Part shown: positions 9,506-17,524 of the stretch, piece after piece
Layout: each line of letters opens with the position of its first letter
Position numbering within the stretch: position 1 is the stretch's first letter
The notes under the pieces: generated by a model
Databases searched by the model: none
Told to the model about the DNA's origin: nothing
Seen by the model: only the letters and a program-made list of their open reading frames with translations
Assembly (NCBI RefSeq): GCF_020524585.1
Contig: NZ_JAIVLK010000001.1
Location: 678,010 to 742,009 of the forward strand
DNA length: 64,000 nucleotides
Direction: 5' to 3'
Source: Celeribacter naphthalenivorans
GTDB taxonomy: Bacteria; Pseudomonadota; Alphaproteobacteria; Rhodobacterales; Rhodobacteraceae
Translations under genes and position numbers: made by a program

Positions 9506-10879
9506 TTACATCGCCGCCGCAACGGTCGTGAGGCCGTTGTCCACCGCGTCCAGAATGCGGTCGATGTCATCGGCTTTCGAGATCAAGGCCGGCGAGAAGC
9601 ACAGCGTGTTGTTAAAGCCCGGCACAGACCGGTTGGTCGCGCCGATGATCACGCCCTGCTTGTCGCATTCGGCCACCACCGCCTGCACCAGCTTTTCATT
9701 GAGCGGCTCTTTCGTCTCGCGATCCGCCACGAGTTCCGCGCCACAGAACAGGCCAAGGCCGCGGGTGTTGCCAATGAGCGCATGTTTGTCCATCAGCGCG
9801 TCGAGGCCGTCCATCAGGCGCTGGCCCATCACCTTGGTGTTGTCCAAAAGGCCCTCTTCCTCGATGATCGCCACGTTCTCGATCGCGGCCGCCGGACCGC
9901 CAGTGCAGCCGCCAAAGGTCGAGATGTCGCGGAAATAGTTCAGCGGGTCCTCGGCGTTGTCCTTGAACATGCCGAATACCTCGTCGGTGGTCAGCATTAC
10001 GGCGATGGCGGCATAGCCCGAGGCGACGCCTTTCGCGGTGGTCACGAAATCCGGTTTGATGCCGTAATTCTGATAGCCGAACCACTCACCCGTGCGCCCC
10101 ATGCCGCAGACGACCTCGTCGATGTGCAGCAGGATGTCGTATTTCTTGCAGATCTCCTGCACCTTCTCCCAATAGCCTTTCGGGGGCACGATCACGCCAC
10201 CGCCCGCCGTCACCGGCTCAAGGCAGAGCGCGCCCACAGTGTCCGGGCCTTCGCGCAGGATCACCTCTTCGATGGCCTCAGCGGCGCGTTCGCCGTAATT
10301 CTCGACGTCCCACTGTTTGCGGTACTCAAGGCAATGCGGCACCTCGACGAAATCCGGTACAAACGGCCCGTAATGCGTCGCGCGTTGTTGCTGGCCGCAA
10401 GCGGACAGAGTGGCCACGGTGGTACCGTGGTAATCGCGGTCGCGGTAGAGGATTTTCGACTTCTTGCCGCCATAGCGTTGCGCGGAAATCTGACGCACCA
10501 TTTTGAAAGCCTTTTCATTGGCTTCCGAGCCGGAGTTGCAGTAGTACATGCGCGACAATCCGGGGGCTTTCGCGGTCAGAATCTCGGCGAATTTCGCACC
10601 CGGAACCGACCCCGCAGAGCCTGCGAAATAGTTCATTTTGATCAGCTGATCGCGCACCGCATTGGCGATCCGCTCGCGGCCATAGCCAACGTTCACAGTC
10701 CAGACGCCGCCGGAGACGGCATCCAAAAATTCGCGCCCGTTCTGGTCCCAAACCGACATGCCCTTGCCCTCGACAATGATCCGCGGATCACGGCTGTCCA
10801 GAAGCTGGTGCTGGAACATATGGTGCCAGACGTGGGCGCGGTCGGCCTCGACGATGGCGGAGAGATCATTGTCATGCAT
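9506..10879 (-). CDS. Class III pyridoxal-phosphate aminotransferase, taurine/omega-amine:pyruvate type
   Basis: 457 residues. Fold-type I aminotransferase of the omega-amino-acid group. It has the PLP phosphate-binding CNSGSEANE (residues 114-122), the DYHG block (149-152), the cofactor Asp254 in LHIDEVVCGMGRTG, and the Schiff-base Lys283 in TTAKGVASGY. The overall sequence, including ADRAHVWHHMFQHQ near the N-terminus, most resembles taurine:pyruvate and related aminotransferases, but the substrate is not fixed by sequence. The start at 10879 has GGAG eight bases upstream. It is divergent from an aldehyde dehydrogenase that could take the aldehyde product. No sulfoacetaldehyde acetyltransferase (Xsc) is present, which argues against a complete taurine route here. 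Confidence 0.85.
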   Translation of the reverse strand: MHDNDLSAIVEADRAHVWHHMFQHQLLDSRDPRIIVEGKGMSVWDQNGREFLDAVSGGVWTVNVGYGRERIANAVRDQLIKMNYFAGSAGSVPGAKFAEILTAKAPGLSRMYYCNSGSEANEKAFKMVRQISAQRYGGKKSKILYRDRDYHGTTVATLSACGQQQRATHYGPFVPDFVEVPHCLEYRKQWDVENYGERAAEAIEEVILREGPDTVGALCLEPVTAGGGVIVPPKGYWEKVQEICKKYDILLHIDEVVCGMGRTGEWFGYQNYGIKPDFVTTAKGVASGYAAIAVMLTTDEVFGMFKDNAEDPLNYFRDISTFGGCTGGPAAAIENVAIIEEEGLLDNTKVMGQRLMDGLDALMDKHALIGNTRGLGLFCGAELVADRETKEPLNEKLVQAVVAECDKQGVIIGATNRSVPGFNNTLCFSPALISKADDIDRILDAVDNGLTTVAAAM

Positions 10880-10978
10880 TGGGGGAACTCCATTCTTGAC
10901 CTGACAAAGCAGGCGTGCGCGAGCGGTCATAATCTTAGTCAAAAGCAATTATAAGGGCAGATCAATGGCAGTGGCCGC

Positions 10979-11010
10979 CTGGACTCATTTTTTCCATTCA
11001 CTGGCACCTT
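10979..11010. promoter_or_regulatory. CTGG direct repeats 22 bp apart (candidate MocR-type site)
   Basis: CTGGACTCAT at 10979 and CTGGCACCTT at 11001 begin exactly 22 bp, two helical turns, apart. They lie 34-65 bp upstream of the aldehyde dehydrogenase start, in the divergent promoter region. The same spacing and core recur at 14125. MocR-family activators such as TauR are known to bind direct repeats of this type. Confidence 0.5.
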
Positions 11011-11043
11011 TGCCGTCGCCGTTTTTGCGGCAAGGAAAGGGGT

Positions 11044-12534
11044 ATGACACAGACATTCAGCCCTCCCGCCGACGCCGTGGCCGCAATTGCCGCCTATCGC
11101 AACCTCAACCTCGTCGGTGGCGCGCGGGTCTCCGTGGGGCGGGGCCTCGATGTGGTGAACCCAGCCACAGGTGCGGTTTTGGGCCAAGCGGCGGCTTCTG
11201 GTTCGGCGGAGACCGAGGCGGCGGTGGCGGCGGCGAAAGCGGCGGGGCCTGGCTGGGCTGCGGTGCCAGCGCGCGAGCGCGGCAAGGCGGTGGCCGCAGG
11301 TGGGCGCGCCCTGTTGGAGCATTTCGAGATTGTGGCTCAGGTACTGGCCCGCGAGACCGGAAAAGCCATCCGCACGGAATGCAGGGGCGAGGTGAAGACC
11401 GCCGCAGACATCCTTGAATTCTATGGCGGATTAGGTTCCGAGCTCAAAGGCGAAACCATCCCGTTCAACCCGCGCATGTTGACCATGACCACCCGCGAAC
11501 CTCTGGGTGTGGTCGCAGCAATAGTTCCGTGGAACGTGCCTTTGGTGTTGATGATGCTGAAGATCGCGCCTGCGCTGGTGGCGGGCAATACGGTGGTGGT
11601 GAAGGCCTCTGAGGAGGCGCCTTTTGCCACCTATCTGGCCGCCGAAATTCTCATGCACTTCCTGCCCGACGGCGTTTTGAACGTGATCAATGGCACCGGC
11701 GCGGACTGTGGCGCGGCGCTCACGGCGCATGCGGATGTCGCCAAAATCACCTTCACCGGCTCAGAGGCCGTGGGCGAAACCGTCTACAAAGCGGGGGCCG
11801 AACGCATTGTGCCGGTGTCTTTGGAATTGGGCGGCAAATCCCCGATGATCGTTTGCGACGATGCCCATCTGGACAAGGCGGTCGCGGGCGCCATTTCGGG
11901 CATGCGCTTCACGCGGCAGGGGCAAAGCTGTACGGCGTCCTCGCGGATTTATGTGCATGTGAGCCTCTATGACGCCTTCCTTACGGCACTGATCGAAGCG
12001 TTAAATGCGCTCAAAATCGGCGATCCGCTGGATGAGGCGACCGACATCGGGACGATCATCAACGCCAAACAGGCCGCCGTCGTCGCGGGCTATGTGGCGC
12101 AAGCCGAGGGCACCGCTGGCGCGCGCGTGATCCGCTGCGGCACGCTGCCCGAAGGTGCCGATCTGACGCCCGATCTCTTTGCCCTGCCGACGCTTTTGCT
12201 CGATTTGCCCGAGGATCACCCTTGCGTGCAGAACGAGATTTTTGGCCCCGTCGCGGTCATTCAAAAATGGTCCGACTATGACGAGGTGATCGCGAAAGCC
12301 AACGACAGTCGCTACGGGCTGGCCGCCACCGTCTGGACCGAGAACCTGTCCCGCGCTTTGGATGCCACGTCGCGGCTCAACGCGGGCTATGTGCAGGTGA
12401 ACCAGAACTTGACGATCCAGCCCAACGTCTCCTACGGCGGTTTTGGGCGGTCTGGCCTGGGTAAGGAGGCGTCGCTGGAGGCAATGCTCGCACATTTCAC
12501 GCGGTCGAAGACGATTGTGATTGCGATGGATTGA
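11044..12534 (+). CDS. NAD(P)-dependent aldehyde dehydrogenase
   Basis: 496 residues, the normal ALDH superfamily length. Catalytic residues are visible: Asn164 in VPWNVP, Glu261 in SLELGGKSP, Cys296 in RQGQSCTASS, and the NAD-binding FTGSEAVGE (237-245). It resembles betaine/aminoaldehyde dehydrogenases more than acylating acetaldehyde dehydrogenases (EutE), so acetaldehyde from EutBC would be oxidised to acetate. It may equally serve the aldehyde from the divergent aminotransferase. Its last 38 bp overlap the 3' end of the convergent MocR gene. Confidence 0.92.
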   Translation: MTQTFSPPADAVAAIAAYRNLNLVGGARVSVGRGLDVVNPATGAVLGQAAASGSAETEAAVAAAKAAGPGWAAVPARERGKAVAAGGRALLEHFEIVAQVLARETGKAIRTECRGEVKTAADILEFYGGLGSELKGETIPFNPRMLTMTTREPLGVVAAIVPWNVPLVLMMLKIAPALVAGNTVVVKASEEAPFATYLAAEILMHFLPDGVLNVINGTGADCGAALTAHADVAKITFTGSEAVGETVYKAGAERIVPVSLELGGKSPMIVCDDAHLDKAVAGAISGMRFTRQGQSCTASSRIYVHVSLYDAFLTALIEALNALKIGDPLDEATDIGTIINAKQAAVVAGYVAQAEGTAGARVIRCGTLPEGADLTPDLFALPTLLLDLPEDHPCVQNEIFGPVAVIQKWSDYDEVIAKANDSRYGLAATVWTENLSRALDATSRLNAGYVQVNQNLTIQPNVSYGGFGRSGLGKEASLEAMLAHFTRSKTIVIAMD

Positions 12535-14002
12535 GGCAAAGCCCCTCAATCACGCCCCGCAACTCCGCAATCCCCGGCGCGATCTTGTCAAAGTCAATCG
12601 CGCCGAAACCAAGCCGCAGCCGGTTGCGTGGCGCGTCCGCGCGCAGGTAATGCGGCGTGCCGTCCTCGACCAAGACGCCGCGCGCCTCGGCCTCCATCTT
12701 GACCAATCCCGCCTCGACGCTTTCGGGCAGGGTGATCCAGACGCCCGAGCCGCCGGTCGTCATGGTCACCTCGCAACCGGGCAATTGCCGGTCGATCTCG
12801 CGCAGCATTTCGCGCCATTTCTCCGCCATGCCCCGGCGATGCCGCCGGATGTGGGCGTCGTAATGGCCTTCGGAGAGAAACAACGCCATGGCCCGCTGTG
12901 CCAAAGCAGACGGGTGGCGATACATCAGGCGCCGCAGGTGACGCAGCTCGCGGATCACCTCGCGGTCGGCGGCGATGAACCCCAGTCGGATGCCGGGAAA
13001 CAGCGGCTTCGTCAGCGAGCCGATATGGATCACCCGCCCCGTGGCATCGAGTGCCTTGAGCGTCGGGTGCTGGGCGCCGACGAAGTTCAGCTCATGTTCG
13101 TAATCGTCCTCGAGAATGAGGAAATCCTGCGCGGCGGCGGCCTCCAGAATGGCCAGACGGCGCTCCATCGGCATGGTGATATTGGTCGGGCTTTGATGCC
13201 CCGGCGTTAGGTAGACCATATGCGCCTCGGCCAGTTCCGGCCCGGGTTTCAAGCCCTTGCGATCCACCGGGACGGGCACGACGTGGGCGCCTTGGGCGGC
13301 AAAGATGTTGCGCGCATCGACATAGCCGGGGTCCTCGATGACAATGCTGCGCCCGGGCGCCAGAAACAGGTTGGCGATCATCCAGATCGCGTTTTGCGCG
13401 CCCACGGTGATCAGCAATTCATCGGGTTCGGCGCGAAAGCCGCGCTGAGGCAGGATGCGGCGCGAAATCTGATCGAGCAAAAGCGGATCGTCGGCATCGA
13501 CCCGGTCGTCCGCCCAGGACCCGACATGGCGCGTTGTGCCCGCCCGGCGCAGACAATCGCGCCAACGCGCGACGGAAACCTCGTCGCGCCCGACCTGACC
13601 ATAGAGAAACGGATAGGGAAAGCGCCGCCAATCCTTGCGCTTGTCGATGTTCATCTGGTCGGAAAAGCGGCGCGGCAGAAAGCGGTTGAAATCGGGGGGC
13701 GTGCCGCCAGAATTTTGACGGCGCGGGGGCGCGACGTTGAGTTTTTCGCGCACGAAATTCTCGTCGATGAAATAGCCGCGCCGGGGTTTCGCGGTGATGA
13801 ACCCGTCCTGATGCAGCCGGTCGTAAACAATCGAGATCGTGTTGCGCGAGACCTTGAGCGTCTTGGCAAATTCGCGCGAGGAGGGCAGCGGATCGACGGG
13901 CGAGAGCGCGCCGTCGAGAATGGCCTGAATGAGGCGCTCCTGAATCTGATGCTGAAGCGAGGCGCTTTGGTCAAAGCCCTGTTCAAAATATCGGTCCAGC
14001 AT
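12497..14002 (-). CDS. MocR/PdxR-family regulator (GntR winged helix fused to aminotransferase-like domain)
   Basis: 501 residues. It starts MLDRYFEQ (ATG at 14002). The N-terminal GntR winged helix (about 15-85, DPLPSSREFAKTLKVSRNTIS) is joined by a linker to a fold-type I aminotransferase domain that keeps the PLP lysine in SLTKPLFPGIRLG. Such proteins sense PLP adducts of amines or amino acids and usually bind direct repeats. It lies between the aldehyde dehydrogenase and the PotABCD-like operon, and CTGG repeats are found in both promoter regions. It is the obvious candidate regulator of this amine module. Its 3' end overlaps the convergent dehydrogenase gene by 38 bp. Confidence 0.9.
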   Translation of the reverse strand: MLDRYFEQGFDQSASLQHQIQERLIQAILDGALSPVDPLPSSREFAKTLKVSRNTISIVYDRLHQDGFITAKPRRGYFIDENFVREKLNVAPPRRQNSGGTPPDFNRFLPRRFSDQMNIDKRKDWRRFPYPFLYGQVGRDEVSVARWRDCLRRAGTTRHVGSWADDRVDADDPLLLDQISRRILPQRGFRAEPDELLITVGAQNAIWMIANLFLAPGRSIVIEDPGYVDARNIFAAQGAHVVPVPVDRKGLKPGPELAEAHMVYLTPGHQSPTNITMPMERRLAILEAAAAQDFLILEDDYEHELNFVGAQHPTLKALDATGRVIHIGSLTKPLFPGIRLGFIAADREVIRELRHLRRLMYRHPSALAQRAMALFLSEGHYDAHIRRHRRGMAEKWREMLREIDRQLPGCEVTMTTGGSGVWITLPESVEAGLVKMEAEARGVLVEDGTPHYLRADAPRNRLRLGFGAIDFDKIAPGIAELRGVIEGLCLNPSQSQSSSTA

Positions 14003-14124
14003 CCTCTGTCTCTTTCGCCCAGGGGCCTCTGGCCCGTTTCGCTCCTGCCAGTGTGGCGGGCGCTCTCCTTGCGTCAACGCCACTCTATTGTGCAGCGCAG
14101 TGCCGTCCAGAGGGGAAAGCGCCT

Positions 14125-14158
14125 CTGGTCCTATAGTTTGCCCCTTCTGGCTCTAAAT
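14125..14158. promoter_or_regulatory. CTGG direct repeats 22 bp apart upstream of the Pot-like operon
   Basis: CTGGTCCTATA at 14125 and CTGGCTCTAAA at 14147 share a CTGGnnCTAwA core and start 22 bp apart. They are about 120 bp from both the MocR start and the solute-binding-protein start. An inverted repeat CCAGAGG-N8-CCTCTGG (14107-14128) overlaps the first copy. Confidence 0.6.
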
Positions 14159-14269
14159 TGAGCAGAAGCGGCCCTCCTAGGCTTTTGCAAGAGCGGTCTC
14201 TGATCCGTTTCGGGCCAGAAGACCGCCGCATAACAAAAAGTTCACGGCAAAACGTTCACGGGGAGTGAC

Positions 14270-15421
14270 ATGACGACATTCAAAACCAACAGCCGCACCC
14301 AAACCGGCCTCAAGCGCCGCAGCTTTCTCAAAGGCACCGCAACCCTTGTGGCCGGTCTCGCAGCACCCGCCATCGTGAGCCGCTCTGCGCTGGCGTCTTC
14401 GGGCGAGATCAATGTGATGATGTGGTCGGATTACCTGCCGGAAAGCTTTGTGACGGCCTTCGAGGGCTCGACCGGCATCAAGCTGAACTTCACCGGCATC
14501 GGTTCCAACGAAGAGATCATCAACAAGCTCAAGGCCACCGGCGGGGAAGGCTTTGACATCGTGTCTCCGACCGTGAACCGCAACCTTTTGTGGGCGGAGT
14601 TGGGCTTGCTCCAGCCCTTCGACATGACGAAAATCGCCATTGAAAAGGTCAACCCGGCGATGGCTCTGGGCGAAAAACACTGGAATTTCGGCGACGAAGG
14701 CACGTTTTGGGTGCCGCATATCTGGGGCACCGAAGGGGTCGCGTGGCGCACCGATATGTTCACGCCGGCGGGCGAGTTCCCGTCCTATTATGACATCTGG
14801 GACGACGCCAACGCGGGTAAGACCATGGGGCGCGGCCATTCTATGCTGTTGGGGCTGGGCCTTGGCATGGAGCGCCTCGGCATGATGGAGCCGGGTTCCA
14901 TGTGGGCGGCCTATGAAACGCCCGAGAAAATGACCGAAGTCTGGACCATGCTGGTCGAGCACGCGATTGAAAAGAAAGGCAATATCAAGCTGATCTGGAA
15001 TGACGCCGACACCCAAAAGAACGGTCTTTTGAATGAGGGCGTCATCGTCGGCCAGACCTGGGACGGCCCGCCGATCGCGCTGAAGAACGAAGGCGAGCCG
15101 GTGATGTACCGTGCGCCGGTCGAGGGCGCGATGGCTTGGGTCGATGGGATGGCGATGCCGACGGGGGCGACCAATATCGATCAGGCCTATGCTTTCATCG
15201 AGGCCTGCTACAACCCCGAGTGGGCCGGTGAGGCGATCAAGACCCATGGCTACAACTCGCCGGTTCTGGGCGCGGATGCTTTCGGTGGTGAAATCTATGC
15301 CAAGAACTTTGCCGACGCTTATCCGGGCGAGGCCTTGGCGAACCTCAACGCATGGCCCGCAGAGGCGCCGTGGTATTCGGAAATGCGCACCGAATTCACC
15401 AATAAATTCCTCTCCGCGTAA
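14270..15421 (+). CDS. PotD/PotF-like periplasmic solute-binding protein, Tat-exported
   Basis: 383 residues. The N-terminus has a twin-arginine motif (KRRSFLKG) followed by a hydrophobic stretch ending SALA, so export is probably by Tat. The mature part begins GEINVMMWSDYLPESFV, the polyamine-binding-protein (SBP_bac_8) opening, and ends with a YSEMRTEFTNKFLS helix. It is the first gene of a four-gene ABC import operon. The substrate is not determined by sequence; polyamines or another small cationic amine are plausible given the amine enzymes upstream. A GGGGAG site precedes the ATG. Confidence 0.9.
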   Translation: MTTFKTNSRTQTGLKRRSFLKGTATLVAGLAAPAIVSRSALASSGEINVMMWSDYLPESFVTAFEGSTGIKLNFTGIGSNEEIINKLKATGGEGFDIVSPTVNRNLLWAELGLLQPFDMTKIAIEKVNPAMALGEKHWNFGDEGTFWVPHIWGTEGVAWRTDMFTPAGEFPSYYDIWDDANAGKTMGRGHSMLLGLGLGMERLGMMEPGSMWAAYETPEKMTEVWTMLVEHAIEKKGNIKLIWNDADTQKNGLLNEGVIVGQTWDGPPIALKNEGEPVMYRAPVEGAMAWVDGMAMPTGATNIDQAYAFIEACYNPEWAGEAIKTHGYNSPVLGADAFGGEIYAKNFADAYPGEALANLNAWPAEAPWYSEMRTEFTNKFLSA

Positions 15422-15431
15422 ATTCACGATC

Positions 15432-15462
15432 AGGCCCCGCCGACGCACGTGCGGGGCCTTTT
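15432..15462 (+). terminator. Intercistronic attenuating hairpin after the binding-protein gene
   Basis: A 9-bp GC stem, AGGCCCCGC / GCGGGGCCT, is followed by only four T. It lies between the binding-protein and ATPase genes. Partial termination here would give the usual excess of binding protein over membrane components. Confidence 0.65.
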
Positions 15463-15488
15463 CACCTTCAAGTCATAAGAGAGGCAAC

Positions 15489-16604
15489 ATGCCCGACCAG
15501 ACCCCAGATCGCATCCCCGACCGCTCTGTTCTCCTCGATCACGTCTCCATCCGCTTTGGCAATTTCACCGCCGTCGACAACGCCAATCTGAAAATCAACT
15601 CCGGCGAATTCTTTTCTTTTCTCGGGCCGTCTGGCTGCGGCAAAACCACCATGCTGCGCTGTATTTCCGGCTTTTCCGAACCGACCGAGGGCAAGGTGTT
15701 GATCGGCGGCAAGGATATGGCTGGCGTCGGCCCGAACAAACGCCCGACCGCGTTGATTTTCCAACATTTGGCGCTCTTCCCACTGATGTCCGTGGCCGAA
15801 AACATCGCTTTTCCTCTGGAGGTGAGGGGCGTGTCTAAAAAAGCGCGGCGCAAGAAGGCGGACGAGTTGTTGGACATGATTGCCCTGCCGGGGATCGGCG
15901 ACAAGAAGGTCTCGGAACTCTCCGGTGGCCAGAAACAGCGCGTGGCGATTGCCCGCGCGCTGGCCGTTGAGCCGGATATTTTGCTCTTGGATGAGCCTCT
16001 TTCTGCGCTCGATCTCAAGCTGCGCCAACACATGCGCACGGAGCTGCGCGCCATTCAAAAGCAGGTCGGCGTGACCTTTATCTACATCACCCACGATCAG
16101 GGTGAGGCTTTGACCATGTCCGACCGTGTCGCCGTGATGAGCCGTGGCGTGATCGAACAGGTGGGCGAACCGGATCACATCTACAACCGGCCTCGGTCGG
16201 CTTTCGTGGCGTCTTTTGTTGGCGAAAACAATGCATTGCAGGGCGTCATTAAGGGGCAGTCGGGTGACTTGGCGGCGCTTGAGACGCCGATGGGCACCTA
16301 TGAGGCCCGTGTCGGTGGCGGGCGCAAATACAAAGCGGGTGACGAGGCGCTTTTGTTCGTGCGCCCCGAGCAGCTTATCCCCGGCGCAACAGAAAACGCC
16401 TTTCACGCCACGCTCACGCGGCAGGAATTCGAGGGCGCGACGAACCATGTCTTCGCCAAAGCCGGAGACACCGAGCTGCGCATCTCCATGGTGAACGCGG
16501 GGCTGGCGGGCAGCCTTCCGGGGCAGGGCGAAAGCCTCTCTCTGGGGTTTCAGCCGATGAACGGCACGATCCTTCCGGTCGGCCATATGGCGAGTGACTC
16601 ATGA
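15489..16604 (+). CDS. PotA-like ABC importer ATPase
   Basis: 371 residues from the ATG at 15489 (GAGAGG ribosome site). Walker A GPSGCGKTT, signature LSGGQKQRVAIARAL, Walker B LLLDEPLSALD and the H-loop YITHDQGEA are all present. A C-terminal TOBE domain (about 290-365) fits PotA/FbpC-type ATPases. It powers import with the two permeases that follow. Its stop overlaps the next gene by 4 bp (ATGA). Confidence 0.94.
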   Translation: MPDQTPDRIPDRSVLLDHVSIRFGNFTAVDNANLKINSGEFFSFLGPSGCGKTTMLRCISGFSEPTEGKVLIGGKDMAGVGPNKRPTALIFQHLALFPLMSVAENIAFPLEVRGVSKKARRKKADELLDMIALPGIGDKKVSELSGGQKQRVAIARALAVEPDILLLDEPLSALDLKLRQHMRTELRAIQKQVGVTFIYITHDQGEALTMSDRVAVMSRGVIEQVGEPDHIYNRPRSAFVASFVGENNALQGVIKGQSGDLAALETPMGTYEARVGGGRKYKAGDEALLFVRPEQLIPGATENAFHATLTRQEFEGATNHVFAKAGDTELRISMVNAGLAGSLPGQGESLSLGFQPMNGTILPVGHMASDS

Positions 16605-17524
16605 AACAGTTGAAACTCGCCTACACCACTTTGCTCGCCAAACACGGCATGGGCGCCGCGCTGTTCGTCGCGATTTCCGTGTCGCTTTGGGTCGTCTTGT
16701 TCATCACCCTGCCGCAGCTTTCGATGCTGGATTATTCCTTTCGTTTCAATCTGCCGGCCGATCAGCTCGGAACCGATGCGGATCACTACACGCTCGATCA
16801 GTACCGCAGTTTCTTCTTCAACAACGATGGCTCGGTCAACACGCTCGACATCATGATCCTCGTGCGCACGCTGATCGCGGCGCTGATCGTGACTGTGATT
16901 GATGTGCTGATCTGTTACCCCATCGCCTATATCCTCGCGCATGGCGCCAAAGGTGTGGCCGCGCGGCTTATGGTGATCGGGCTGATCATTCCCTATTGGA
17001 TCAACGAAATCCTGCGCGCTTTTGCGTTTCGCGTGCTCTTTGGCTCCACGGGCGTGGTCAATACCTGGGGCATGCAGATGGGGCTTTGGGACGCGCCGGT
17101 GGATTTCATCCGCGCCGATGTGGCGCTCTATTGTGGCCTCGCCTACGCCTATATCCTTTTGATGGTTTTCCCGATGTACAACGCCATCGAAGCGCTGGAT
17201 CACACCCAAGTCGAAGCCGCCCGCGATATGGGCGCGCCTTTGTGGCGGGTGCATTGGCGGGTGGTCCTGCCGATGGCGAAACCCGGCATTGTCTCGGGCG
17301 CGACGATGGTCTTTATGCTGACCGCAGGTGCGTTGGCCGCGCCGCAGATTTTGGGCGGGCCGTCGTCTTTGTGGTTCACGCAGCTCATTTATCAGTGGTT
17401 CAATGAGTCCTCGAACTGGCCCAGAGGCTCGGCTTATGCCGTGGTCCTTTTGGTGACCTGTATCACTTTCGTGTTGCTGATGATGCGGGTGTTCAAGGTT
17501 TCCGTCGGGGAGATTGGCAAATGA
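16601..17524 (+). CDS. PotB-like ABC permease
   Basis: 307 residues with six predicted membrane helices. The first is preceded by a basic cytoplasmic N-terminus. The EAA coupling loop is visible as EAARDMGAPLWRVHWRVVLPMAKPG. It pairs with the next permease in the membrane channel of the importer. It is translationally coupled on both sides through ATGA overlaps. Confidence 0.93.
   Translation: MKQLKLAYTTLLAKHGMGAALFVAISVSLWVVLFITLPQLSMLDYSFRFNLPADQLGTDADHYTLDQYRSFFFNNDGSVNTLDIMILVRTLIAALIVTVIDVLICYPIAYILAHGAKGVAARLMVIGLIIPYWINEILRAFAFRVLFGSTGVVNTWGMQMGLWDAPVDFIRADVALYCGLAYAYILLMVFPMYNAIEALDHTQVEAARDMGAPLWRVHWRVVLPMAKPGIVSGATMVFMLTAGALAAPQILGGPSSLWFTQLIYQWFNESSNWPRGSAYAVVLLVTCITFVLLMMRVFKVSVGEIGK

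Noticed and set aside
9497..10954. 485-codon plus-strand frame
   Set aside because: Antisense to the class III aminotransferase with intact PLP motifs.
9506..12534. Complete taurine dissimilation module
   Set aside because: The aminotransferase and MocR regulator resemble taurine genes, but Xsc, phosphotransacetylase and TauABC are absent from the window.
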